This document shows positions 26,440-34,461 of a stretch of 64,000 nucleotides of DNA, in pieces; within the stretch, counting starts at the first letter, position 1, and every line of letters starts with the position of its first letter. The stretch comes from Anaerocolumna sp. AGMB13020 (GTDB taxonomy: Bacteria; Bacillota; Clostridia; Lachnospirales; Lachnospiraceae): the NCBI RefSeq assembly GCF_033100115.1, contig NZ_CP136910.1, positions 4,219,001 through 4,283,000 of the forward strand. Direction: 5' to 3'. The notes beneath the pieces are model-generated. The model had not been told where the DNA came from and searched no databases. It saw nothing but the letters and a program-made list of their open reading frames with translations. The position numbers and the translations under genes are program-made.

Positions 26440-27267
26440 ATGACTACTATTGAAATGGGTTGGGAACGCAATAAAAGATTACATTTTAACGATATAGTCG
26501 AAAATTATGATAAAATGCGACCAGAATATCCACAAGAAATTTTTGAAGAGGTTATAAATTATTCCAATGCTCTGACGGGAAAACACGCCGTTGAAATAGG
26601 GGCAGGAACAGGAAAAGCCACTCATCCTTTTCTTGATGCAGGATATGACGTAACGGCTATTGAGATAGGTTCAAATATGGCAGACTTTCTTTTGAAAAGA
26701 TTTAGTGGTCGTAAAGGATTTAATGTTGTCGTTTCTTCTTTTGAAGATGCTGTATTACAAGAAAGTAGTTTTGATTTAATCTATTCTGCGACAGCTTTTC
26801 ATTGGATAGATGCCGAAATAGGGTGTCCAAAAGCATTTCGCTTGTTAAAAGATGGTGGAACAATTGCCTTGTTTCGTTATAATGCTATTGCTGCTAATGG
26901 CGATGAGCTAAATGATGAAATACAAGCTATCTATGAAAAACATTATTATAGTTATTACACATCAGATACAAGGCCAATAAAAAAATCAAAAAAAGATTTT
27001 GAAAAGCCATCCGAAATTTACAATTCCTTTAGATTTGAGGATTTAAGGACTTATGGTTTCAAGGATGTATCTATGAAATTTTATGATAGTTATAAAGTAT
27101 TTAATGCAGATGAATATATTACCTGGCTTGAAACTATGTCTGACCATAGAGGCTTACCAGACAGTAATCGAAAGTTACTTTATGCTGGGATAAAAGAAGC
27201 AATCATAGAACACGGCAATCACAATAAAATAGATTTCATTTTCCAATTATATATGGGCAGAAAATAA
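26440..27267 (+). CDS. Class I SAM-dependent methyltransferase
   Basis: 275 residues. The SAM-binding motif I is AVEIGAGTGKAT, motif II is VTAIEIG, and IYSATAFHWID matches the post-motif of UbiE/type-11-like methyltransferases. YDKMRPEYPQEIF is a typical opening of this group of Firmicutes methyltransferases. The GGAGG site is 7 bases before the ATG. The substrate is unknown. It is a single-gene unit in the accessory tract, with strongly AT-rich codons. Confidence 0.88.
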   Translation: MTTIEMGWERNKRLHFNDIVENYDKMRPEYPQEIFEEVINYSNALTGKHAVEIGAGTGKATHPFLDAGYDVTAIEIGSNMADFLLKRFSGRKGFNVVVSSFEDAVLQESSFDLIYSATAFHWIDAEIGCPKAFRLLKDGGTIALFRYNAIAANGDELNDEIQAIYEKHYYSYYTSDTRPIKKSKKDFEKPSEIYNSFRFEDLRTYGFKDVSMKFYDSYKVFNADEYITWLETMSDHRGLPDSNRKLLYAGIKEAIIEHGNHNKIDFIFQLYMGRK

Positions 27268-27350
27268 ACATAATCTGACATTGCTTAGCTTGCAATCTTA
27301 ATAAACAACGAACAAAAACATAACAACAACTTCCAATTCCTAGGGAGCAT

Positions 27351-27370
27351 GAACTTAACATTATATTTAT
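27351..27370 (+). repeat. Recurrent cassette-tract motif, variant 4
   Basis: GAACTTAACATTATATTTAT, 83 bp after the methyltransferase. A weaker variant, GAACATTCCATCTTATTATA, follows at 27440. Confidence 0.5.
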
Positions 27371-27484
27371 AATGAACCAATGAGGATGTACCTCGATAAT
27401 TGGAATGAGAAGTTATAAATTCTAATTTTATGAGATTCTGAACATTCCATCTTATTATAAATGAACAGGTGAGGAGAAATAATT

Positions 27485-27790
27485 GTGAAGAGAAAAGTAG
27501 TAACTTTATGTGGTTCGGTAAGGTTTTGGAATAAAATACAAGAGATGTCTGAACGATTAGAATTAGAAAATGAATATGCTGTAATAGGAATTATACCTCA
27601 TGTTATGGATAGAGATTTAACAGAAAATGAAAAAAATACATTAGGTGAATTACATAGAATAAAAATTGCTTTGTCTGATGCAATTTTTGTTGTAAATGTT
27701 AATGGTTATATAGGAGAAAGTGTAAAAAAAGAAATAGAATATGCTAAACAAGAAGGAAAAGAAATAATTTATTTAGAAAGTGCTGATTAA
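27485..27790 (+). CDS. Nucleoside 2-deoxyribosyltransferase-like protein
   Basis: 101 residues from a GTG start with GAGGAG 7 bases upstream. The opening VVTLCGSVRFWNKIQEM, the middle ALSDAIFVVNVNGYIGES and VKKEIEYAKQEGKEIIYL match the Rossmann-like fold of nucleoside 2-deoxyribosyltransferases and DUF4406-type proteins (GS/R opening, GxYIG helix). The family moves or hydrolyses deoxyribose on nucleosides, but the short members have no defined role. It is a single-gene unit in the accessory tract. Confidence 0.75.
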   Translation: MKRKVVTLCGSVRFWNKIQEMSERLELENEYAVIGIIPHVMDRDLTENEKNTLGELHRIKIALSDAIFVVNVNGYIGESVKKEIEYAKQEGKEIIYLESAD

Positions 27791-27815
27791 GCAAATTTAA
27801 ATCTATAGATATACT

Positions 27816-27837
27816 GTTACTTCCCATTATTTTTATT
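27816..27837 (+). repeat. Recurrent cassette-tract motif, variant 6
   Basis: GTTACTTCCCATTATTTTTA with TTATAAAGAATAAAC just after it, as at 26311. It begins 25 bp after the deoxyribosyltransferase-like gene. Confidence 0.55.
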
Positions 27838-27935
27838 GGGTTATAAAGAATAAACAAATAAGAATTTGTAAGGAATTGTTAATACGCTATTGTTTTTTAT
27901 TGTGATATAAAAATATTTATATTTAGAGGTGTAGA

Positions 27936-28442
27936 ATGCTGAAAACAAAACGGCTTGCATTGGTTGGGTTTGATGTTAAATATGCAAACGATTTCTTTGA
28001 ATTATGGAGCGATTTTGAATTAGTAAAATATACATTTACACCTTTAGTGAATACCATTGATGAATGTATTAACTTAATTGAACATCAGATAAATCGGACA
28101 GACAAAGACTTCATAGACCGCTTTGTTATTCTGCTAAATAATAAAGCTATTGGTATGGTTGGTTGCATTTGTATGGATAAAGCTAATTTTGTTTATGGGC
28201 TTTATTATCAAATATCTCGAGTTTACTGGGGGTGTGGTTATGCAAGCGAAGCAGCGAGTGCAATAATGAATTATGTTTTAAATGAGTACCCAAATGCAAT
28301 TTTTAAAGCAGAAGCAGTATCTGAAAATCCAGCAAGTGTAGCTGTATTGATGAAAATTGGATTAAAATTAACGCATGTGGAAGAAAATGGATTTAAGCGA
28401 AATAATTTTGTACTTGATTTAATACATTATTCTAATGCTTAA
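27936..28442 (+). CDS. GNAT-family N-acetyltransferase
   Basis: 168 residues with a RimJ/RimL-like layout: LKTKRLALVGFDVKYANDFF opening, IGMVGCICMD strand, YYQISRVYWGCGYASEAASA containing the acetyl-CoA pyrophosphate loop (Q/RxxGxG/A variant WGCGYA), and SENPASVAVLMKIGLK, the typical late helix. It would acetylate an amine of a protein N-terminus, antibiotic or small molecule; the target is unknown. AGAGGTG precedes the ATG. Confidence 0.85.
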   Translation: MLKTKRLALVGFDVKYANDFFELWSDFELVKYTFTPLVNTIDECINLIEHQINRTDKDFIDRFVILLNNKAIGMVGCICMDKANFVYGLYYQISRVYWGCGYASEAASAIMNYVLNEYPNAIFKAEAVSENPASVAVLMKIGLKLTHVEENGFKRNNFVLDLIHYSNA

Positions 28443-28501
28443 TCCTATAAAATGAGCGTATTTTTATTTCGTATTCTTTCAAAAAGCGAATCAAATCTAA
28501 G

Positions 28502-28640
28502 AGAACAGTTCCAATTTTTATAGGATTCTGTACGGAACAGAGATGGGAACGGGGCGGCGTTCGACATGGTGATTTGAAATATTAAAAGTATGATAAAGTC
28601 CAGACGATAGACTGTTTCGAAAGCAAAAAATAATGGGTCA
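28502..28640 (+). other. Possible group II intron fragment (domain I-like), weak
   Basis: In the 249-bp gap after the GNAT gene, a stretch less AT-rich than its surroundings contains AAAGTCCAGACGATAG, then CGAAAGCAAAA and ATGGGTCATAACATGGAGG. From memory this order resembles the end of domain I in bacterial group II introns. No reverse transcriptase or domain V is present, so at most it is a fragment. Confidence 0.25.
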
Positions 28641-28691
28641 TAACATGGAGGAATAGTATTGTATATAAAAGAGGAGGATTGAAAGGAAGAA

Positions 28692-29210
28692 ATGAAACAT
28701 GAAAAAAATAAAGCGAATAAGGTAACAATTATTTTATTTATCATATATTTAATTGCTGTGTTTGAAATTATTGTATTCAAATTAGAACTGCCGTTTAGTA
28801 ATATAGGATATCTCAGAAATATAAATTTAATTCCATTTCATGAATCCCTAGTAGTAAACGGAAAAATTGATTTTTCAGAAATTATTATGAATTTAGTAAT
28901 TTTTGTACCTCTAGGTATTTATGTAGAGATACTATTTTCGAAATGGTCCACTGCGAAGAAGTTTTTATTATTTTTTGTTATAAGTTTGATATGTGAAGTA
29001 GTGCAATTTATATTTGCTGTAGGGGCTTCTGATATTACTGATATCATCGATAATACGTTGGGAGGAATTATAGGTTTCCTGATATTTAAGGTAATTGACA
29101 AATTATTTAGTAATAGGGATAAAGCCCATAAATTTGTTAATCTAATTGCAACAATCGGAACTGTTTTAATGTTATTACTCCTTGCTATCATTTTAATCAC
29201 TAATTTGTAA
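28692..29210 (+). CDS. VanZ-family membrane protein
   Basis: 172 residues with four or five membrane segments. The VanZ-like signature is present: NLIPFHES, a short loop, then IIMNLVIFVPLGIYVEILF, EVVQFIFAVGASDITDIIDN with TLGGIIGF. VanZ-like proteins are found near glycopeptide resistance genes but also widely alone, and their activity is undefined. A purine-rich GGAAGAA precedes the ATG at 5 bases. It is AT-rich in the same way as its neighbours. Confidence 0.85.
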   Translation: MKHEKNKANKVTIILFIIYLIAVFEIIVFKLELPFSNIGYLRNINLIPFHESLVVNGKIDFSEIIMNLVIFVPLGIYVEILFSKWSTAKKFLLFFVISLICEVVQFIFAVGASDITDIIDNTLGGIIGFLIFKVIDKLFSNRDKAHKFVNLIATIGTVLMLLLLAIILITNL

Positions 29211-29356
29211 TCGTTTGATTTAAAAATAGAATTCAGTAAAATCAAAATCCTTCGTCACACGGTAATTATGTGCCATAAAGGAAATTTTCTGTATAAAAAG
29301 TCATTAACAATATAATTTGAAATACTAATTTTTGATATTTATAATGGGGTATCTTT

Positions 29357-30130
29357 ATGAAAATGAGAAAAATTTTTTTCTTGGTAATGGTATTGATGTT
29401 AATATTATCATTATATGGATGCAAACAAAGAGTGTTATCAGAAGAATCACATCTCACCAGGAGTGAAACGACAGAAATTATATTGCCATCAGACACGGTG
29501 AAAAATACCTCTGTTAATGATGAGTTTCAAGCTTTTGTTGAAAAATGGGAACTTTTCGGACTTTTACCCGAGAGCCGTACTCTGACAACAGAGAATCAGA
29601 ATGAATTTGTGAAATATTTTAATCAGTATGATGATGTTACAAGAAATTATATAATATTACTTTTACAGGGGATAGCGGCTGGTACAACAACATTAGGCGA
29701 CGACACCAACGACCATAAATACGGTGTTTATCTTATGAATTGCCAGTATTGCTTATATGATATGAACCAGGATGGAGCACCAGAATTTATATTAAAGACG
29801 GGTGATTGTGAGGCTGCTTACAAGTATACAGTCTTTACGGTCGTTAATGGTAAACTGATTTATTGTGGGGAACTTTACGGTAGCCATTCCAGTTTGTATA
29901 CCAATGGTTCTGGCAGTTTTGTGCGGTATGAGGGTCATATGGGGGTATATAATATTGATGTATCAATATTGGAGGGAACAACTCTACAAACACAAAAAAT
30001 CGCAGAGGGTGTGATTGACTTCGAGAAGAAGGAGGATTACCCTGAATTGGGTAAATATGACTATGGTGATTACGATCAGCTTTTGTCGTTTAACGGTATA
30101 TCGACACTTTTTCTCGCTCCAGCAGGCTGA
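29357..30130 (+). CDS. Hypothetical lipoprotein
   Basis: 257 residues with signal peptide MKMRKIFFLVMVLMLILSL and lipobox LYGC (Cys near 22). The mature part is Ser/Thr/Glu-rich at first, then has CLYDMNQDGAPEFILKTGDC, a pattern like the calcium-loop-containing repeats of secreted proteins, and YTVFTVVNGKLIYCGELYG. I do not recognise a named family. Anchoring to the outer face of the membrane is the only supported role. Confidence 0.7.
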   Translation: MKMRKIFFLVMVLMLILSLYGCKQRVLSEESHLTRSETTEIILPSDTVKNTSVNDEFQAFVEKWELFGLLPESRTLTTENQNEFVKYFNQYDDVTRNYIILLLQGIAAGTTTLGDDTNDHKYGVYLMNCQYCLYDMNQDGAPEFILKTGDCEAAYKYTVFTVVNGKLIYCGELYGSHSSLYTNGSGSFVRYEGHMGVYNIDVSILEGTTLQTQKIAEGVIDFEKKEDYPELGKYDYGDYDQLLSFNGISTLFLAPAG

Positions 30131-30325
30131 TAAAAAATATCAGTGAATCATAGAGTATTATCACCGCATTATAAGTGCTAATAGGATACAAGAGAAAGAA
30201 AAAGACTGAACTCCCCACGAATTTGTACAATGTAAAGTTAAGTTGCGGAACTGTAAAGTTGATGTGGTGGCATCAGAATGAGTATTTTACTATAATGATA
30301 TTACCATATCAAAGGAGAACTACAT

Positions 30326-30961
30326 ATGAAATTAGCAGAAAAAATATTAAACCTTAGAAAGCTGCAAGGAATGTCACAGGATGATTTGGCTGAAAAACTG
30401 AATGTTTCCAGACAGGCGGTTTCTCGTTGGGAATTGCAAACAGCGCAGCCTGAAACATCAAATGTGTTGCAGTTGAGCAAGCTCTTTGGTGTTACGACTG
30501 ATTACCTGTTGAACGATGATTATGAAAGTGACTATGATGTACCCGTTGTGAAAGAAACTGAAAACAGTACAAAGTACGAAGTTAATCGACAATTATCATT
30601 CATTATTCTAACTGGTCTAAATGTTATGATTTTAATTCATCAGTTGATTGTTTGCTTTATCTTTCAAAATCCTATCTTCTCTTTGAGTGGAACAATAGTC
30701 AGTATTGTTGTAGTTGTCAGCTTTGAACTTGGATACCGTAAAATTGCAATTAAGTCAGAGAATTCAAAGTTATACTACCATAAATTTCATATTGTTGCTT
30801 TTTGGCTTGCAGCATATTTTCCTATTAGAGTATTGGCAAATATGGCAATGATGCTTTACCCACATTCCTACTCTGGTCTTGTATTTGAGATTATTGTGGT
30901 GTTGGTGTACTTGCTAACCTCTATTATTGCCACTCATTTGATTATGAAAAAGACAAAATAA
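30326..30961 (+). CDS. XRE-type regulator with membrane C-terminal domain
   Basis: 211 residues. A Cro/C1-type helix-turn-helix occupies residues 1-65 (MSQDDLAEKLNVSRQAVSRW). The C-terminal part, from about residue 90, has four hydrophobic segments (LSFIILTGLNVMILIHQLIV, FSLSGTIVSIVVVVSF, HIVAFWLAAYFPIRV, IIVVLVYLLTSIIATH). Such membrane-bound XRE proteins are common in Firmicutes and may sense envelope state. AAGGAGAA precedes the ATG. A truncated flavodoxin-type gene begins two bases after its stop. Confidence 0.85.
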   Translation: MKLAEKILNLRKLQGMSQDDLAEKLNVSRQAVSRWELQTAQPETSNVLQLSKLFGVTTDYLLNDDYESDYDVPVVKETENSTKYEVNRQLSFIILTGLNVMILIHQLIVCFIFQNPIFSLSGTIVSIVVVVSFELGYRKIAIKSENSKLYYHKFHIVAFWLAAYFPIRVLANMAMMLYPHSYSGLVFEIIVVLVYLLTSIIATHLIMKKTK

Positions 30962-30962
30962 A

Positions 30963-31367
30963 AGCAATAACAACTTTCATGTTGTATATCCTTATTTAGA
31001 TGAGTGTGATAATGTTGTTCTTGCAGCACCAATTTGGTTTTCATCATTAAGTGGACCACTCCTTAATATTGCAAGCCGTTTTCAAACGCTTTTTGCAGCT
31101 GCATATTTTCGTAAAGAGCAGAAGGCTGTAAAACAGAAAAATGGAGTAATACTCATGGTAGGAGCAGAAAAAGGTACGGAAGTAATCCCGACCAAAAACG
31201 CACTGACCATAATGAAATTTATGAATGTCAAACGTCCCAGTGTTGCAACTGTGTATTCCCTTGATACAGACAAAATCCCTGTTGTAAAAGATAGAACAGC
31301 CATAAAGAAAGCCCATGAAGCAGCCCTCCTACTTAACCGCTTGTGTGATAATAATCTCGACGGATGA
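30963..31367 (+). pseudogene. 5'-truncated flavodoxin/NADPH-FMN reductase-type gene
   Basis: A 134-codon frame without start codon or ribosome binding site begins immediately after the XRE stop. It reads HVVYPYLDECDNVVLAAPIW, FSSLSGPLLNIASRFQTLF and VIPTKNALTIMKFM, typical of the C-terminal two thirds of flavodoxin-fold NAD(P)H-dependent reductases. The N-terminal FMN-binding G-S-P loop is absent. Recombination with the incoming XRE unit may have removed it. An internal ATG at 31155 gives only 70 residues and is unlikely to be functional. Confidence 0.65.
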
Positions 31368-31467
31368 GATCTATAACAAAGTTTGGAAAATACTTAAGTG
31401 TATGTGATTCTTTACTTCCCGGTAGTAAACTAAGAAATAGAGACAACGAGAGAAAAGGAGGTACGAA

Positions 31468-32343
31468 ATGTCTGAAAATGTTAAGCAGGTAATAACATCG
31501 GTACCCAAAGAAGGGTTTGATGGTATATTTTATCCTTCACTGCAAAAGGAACAGGTGATTATTTTTATTTCAGGTTCTGAAGGTGGATTGGGTACAGGTA
31601 AGAGAATGGGAGAATACTATCAGGGACTTGGTTACGCTACATTAGCACTCGGCTTGTTCCATACCGGGTATACAAGTAAATACCTTTCCAAAGTACCAAT
31701 TGAGTATATGGAAAGGGCTGTTAATTGGCTGAAAAAGGGTGGTTACAGTAAGATTATAGTAGATGGAATTTCCAAAGGATCAGAATATGCATTATATGCA
31801 TCAGCTGTCATATCGGATATCAAAGGTGTTATTGCCAGAGTGCCTTCTTACTTTATCAGTGAAGGGCTGATTAACAAAAGGCCTGCTGGTAATTCCTGCT
31901 GGAGCTATAAAGGAAATGAACTTCCATTTACGCCGTATAAAATTAGAAAAATTAGCAAGTTTAAAATGTTATTGTTGGAAAAACAATTTTCCTTGCTGTC
32001 TATGAACAGCGATAAAAATGTCACGGAGGATTCTGTCATTCCAATAGAGAAAATACATGGATCGATTTTATTAATGTCTACAAGAGCAGATACTATATGG
32101 CCGTGTGATACATATGCAGAAAAGCTTGTTGAACGATTGGCAGAGAAGCATTTTCCATATGAGGTACGGCACCTTTCCTTTCAATATATGAGTCATTTTC
32201 TTTTACCAATGACCCAAAAGAAATCACTTAAGCTGTTACGTATACTTTTTCGTTCCGAACGTCTGCACCTACAGGAGTGTATGCAGGAGCGTAAAGAGAT
32301 GGAGAATGCGACACTACAATTTCTGCAACAAACATTCTTATAG
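31468..32343 (+). CDS. BAAT-like alpha/beta hydrolase (acyl-CoA thioester hydrolase type)
   Basis: 291 residues resembling the C-terminal catalytic domain of acyl-CoA thioesterases and bile acid acyltransferases. FISGSEGGLG is the oxyanion loop, VDGISKGSEYAL the nucleophile elbow (GISKG, where thioesterases have Ser and BAAT Cys), TRADTIWPC the Asp region, and SHFLLP a probable catalytic His. It would hydrolyse an acyl thioester or related ester in the cytoplasm. AAAAGGAGG precedes the ATG. It is another single-gene unit in the accessory tract. Confidence 0.8.
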   Translation: MSENVKQVITSVPKEGFDGIFYPSLQKEQVIIFISGSEGGLGTGKRMGEYYQGLGYATLALGLFHTGYTSKYLSKVPIEYMERAVNWLKKGGYSKIIVDGISKGSEYALYASAVISDIKGVIARVPSYFISEGLINKRPAGNSCWSYKGNELPFTPYKIRKISKFKMLLLEKQFSLLSMNSDKNVTEDSVIPIEKIHGSILLMSTRADTIWPCDTYAEKLVERLAEKHFPYEVRHLSFQYMSHFLLPMTQKKSLKLLRILFRSERLHLQECMQERKEMENATLQFLQQTFL

Positions 32344-32402
32344 ACAGGAATCAGCATAAAAATAATAATGAGATGCATTTTATTGATAAAAATGGAGGGA
32401 AT

Positions 32403-32993
32403 ATGGCGATAGAGATACGCAAGTTGACACCAGACCTTGCAGAAGAGTATGTGAATTTTTTTGATGTAACACCCCACGATGATAACGTGGAGGAACATAA
32501 ATGTTATTGTGTGTGTTGGTGTAACGATGATTATATAAGCAAAGATTTGTCAACAGCAGAGAAAAGAAGAGAATTAGCTTTTCAATATGTGAAAGGCAAT
32601 AATCTTCAAGGTTATCTTGCTTATAGTGATGGCAAGGTGGTTGGGTGGTGCAACGCCAATACCAAATCAGATTGCTTGAAATGCGCCAGCTGGCAAAGAT
32701 TTATGTCATATGTGCCTTTAGAAGAATCGGACACCGATATAAAAGTGAAATCCGTATTCTGCTTTATGATTGCATCGGAAAAGAAAAGACAAGGTATAGC
32801 CACGCTGCTATTGGAGCGTGTATGTCAGGATGCGGAACAAGATGGATTCCACTTCGTGGAGGCATACCCGTACAAAGAATCTAGTTATCAATCATCGGAT
32901 TTTGGCGGATATTTTGAGCTGTATAACAAGTTGGGATTTCAAGTGGTTTTAGAAACAGAACAAGGACTTGTTATGAGGAAGAAGCTATCGTGA
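32403..32993 (+). CDS. GNAT-family N-acetyltransferase
   Basis: 196 residues from ATG at 32403 (MAIEIRKLTPDLAEEY), where GGAGGG lies 5 bases upstream; a longer frame at 32373 lacks one. The GNAT core is visible: LAYSDGKVVGWCNA, FCFMIASEKKRQGIATLLLE with the pyrophosphate loop KRQGIA, and GGYFELYNKLGFQVV. An unusual cysteine-rich patch, KCYCVCWCNDD, stands near residue 35-45 and also occurs in a subgroup of clostridial GNATs. The target is unknown. Confidence 0.85.
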   Translation: MAIEIRKLTPDLAEEYVNFFDVTPHDDNVEEHKCYCVCWCNDDYISKDLSTAEKRRELAFQYVKGNNLQGYLAYSDGKVVGWCNANTKSDCLKCASWQRFMSYVPLEESDTDIKVKSVFCFMIASEKKRQGIATLLLERVCQDAEQDGFHFVEAYPYKESSYQSSDFGGYFELYNKLGFQVVLETEQGLVMRKKLS

Positions 32994-33066
32994 ACAGTTT
33001 AGCTAATTCGCAATTGCTACTGATTGTAGATCAATGATATTAACATTTTATGGAGCAATATAACTT

Positions 33067-33468
33067 ATGGAGATAAAAGTGATCCAAGCTATAAAATTAG
33101 ATACTTTAATGAATTTTGAGATAGAACTGCAAATAGACGATTATGAAACTCTTGATGAAATTATAATATCGACTATCCTTCCTGAAATAACGATAAGTAA
33201 GAAAGGTGAATACTATTTTGCTACTTTTCAGCAGTTTAGAGATCAACTTTTAGATATTGGTATTGGATTAAAATGTGCTGGTTCGTTATTAAATGTATGT
33301 CAATCACATTTGGCAAGTTATACAGAAAAAATATATATCATAAAGCTTGGTGAGCAAGCCAAAGCTGATAATATAGTCTGTATCTTTGACTATATGGATT
33401 TAGATAAATTCTCACACACACTTGAACAGGAAGATTTTTATCAAAAATGGATAACCAGCCTTGGATAA
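33067..33468 (+). CDS. Hypothetical protein, 133 residues
   Basis: A soluble, acidic protein, MEIKVIQAIKLDTLMNFEIE to YQKWITSLG. It has alternating strands and helices but no motif I recognise. TGGAGCAA precedes the ATG by 9 bases. A small terminator follows 43 bp after the stop, and another unknown gene lies behind it. Its low GC and position place it at the end of the accessory tract. Confidence 0.65.
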   Translation: MEIKVIQAIKLDTLMNFEIELQIDDYETLDEIIISTILPEITISKKGEYYFATFQQFRDQLLDIGIGLKCAGSLLNVCQSHLASYTEKIYIIKLGEQAKADNIVCIFDYMDLDKFSHTLEQEDFYQKWITSLG

Positions 33469-33511
33469 TACGATTTGGACTGAACAGTATTTTTCATATT
33501 TTGACGGGAAG

Positions 33512-33549
33512 ATATATAACTGTTACCTTCAGTTATATATTAGTTTTTT
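33512..33549 (+). terminator. Terminator after hypothetical gene
   Basis: A perfect 11-bp stem, ATATATAACTG with CAGTTATATAT, a 7-base loop, then TAGTTTTTTA. Confidence 0.8.
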
Positions 33550-33568
33550 ATCATTGGAGGTGTTGTAA

Positions 33569-34114
33569 ATTTATTTATATCATTATTTCGATAAAACCAT
33601 CGGTCCATTTGTCAATTTGTCAGAATTAACTATTAATGAGGCTAAAGCTACGCTGGAGAAGATAAAGATATCAAAACCGAATTCTCAAAGTGCACAAAGG
33701 CATGATAAATATATAGAGTATAGGCATAATTGTGAGAAGATAATCCGGTCAGAGTTTGAAAAGAAAGGAGGTATTATAACCAGGAAATCACCACATTATA
33801 TGGTGATCGGACATAGCCCGTGGTTAAGTACCTGGTTTGAAGATAGTGCTTATGTGAAAATTCCGATTGAGGAATTTGACTTAAATACGATATCATTTAC
33901 TTATGGCGATTCAATGCCTACCTTTAGTCCTACAATTAATGATGGAAAGGAATATCGTAAAAAGTTATATACTTATGAGGAAATACGAATTCTTATTCAG
34001 AAGTATGGATTACCTCAGGACTGGAATGATGATGGGAAATACGGACCGGAACGATATATTGAAGCTCACATCTGGAGTGATGAAACAGTTAATAGATATC
34101 GCATTATTCCCTAA
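33569..34114 (+). CDS. Hypothetical protein with apparent ATT start codon
   Basis: The frame runs from a stop at 33566 straight into ATT at 33569, which has GGAGG with an 8-base spacing. The translation from there, IYLYHYFDKTIGPFVNLSEL, looks like the conserved opening of a Firmicutes family of unknown function (xYLYHYxxKxxGPFxNLSxL), as I recall it. The first standard start in frame is TTG at 33617, which lies inside that conserved stretch and has no site. Total 181 residues; later PHYMVIGHSPWLSTWFEDSA and WNDDGKYGPERYIEAHIW. Either a genuine ATT start or an ATG lost by mutation would explain this. Function unknown. Confidence 0.6.
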   Translation: MYLYHYFDKTIGPFVNLSELTINEAKATLEKIKISKPNSQSAQRHDKYIEYRHNCEKIIRSEFEKKGGIITRKSPHYMVIGHSPWLSTWFEDSAYVKIPIEEFDLNTISFTYGDSMPTFSPTINDGKEYRKKLYTYEEIRILIQKYGLPQDWNDDGKYGPERYIEAHIWSDETVNRYRIIP

Positions 34115-34161
34115 TAAGAAAGCTTTCTATAATAAGAAATAAAGATAATTTCTTGTTAATA

Positions 34162-34275
34162 GGGATTAAGAGATTTAAGGATTAAGAGATTTAGGGATTA
34201 AGAGATTTAAGGATTAAAAGATTTAAGGATTAAAAGACTAAATGATAAGAGACCAATGATTAAGAGACTAAATGA
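34162..34275. repeat. 16-17-bp tandem repeat
   Basis: GGATTAAGAGATTTAA recurs five or six times with small changes, decaying into AATGATTAAGAGACTA. The ~350-bp gap it lies in holds no gene, only this array, more A-rich sequence and a terminator. Confidence 0.8.
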
Positions 34276-34369
34276 TTAGGAGTTTTAATTAAAGATTTAA
34301 AATTAAGCAAATAAAATAAGAAATTAAAAACTAAGAGATCTAAAAAACCAAGAAATTTAAGATTTATAG

Positions 34370-34441
34370 AAAGCTGCTGTAATCCGATATTACAACCCTT
34401 CCTTAAATAAGAGGTGTTATCGTTATACAGCAGCTTTTTTG
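34370..34441. terminator. Terminator between convergent genes
   Basis: AAAGCTGCTGTAA pairs with TTATACAGCAGCTTT (one bulge) around a 40-base loop, followed by a T-run on the plus strand. It probably serves the protease gene on the minus strand as well. Confidence 0.75.
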
Positions 34442-34461
34442 AGTAATTTCTATGTTAGTTA

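Noticed and set aside
24593..28450. Integron with attC sites
   Set aside because: No integrase gene is seen and the recurrent motif lacks the paired core sites and foldback symmetry of attC.
30175..30357. 60-codon frame before the membrane XRE gene
   Set aside because: It overlaps the start of a well-supported gene in another frame and lacks a start signal.
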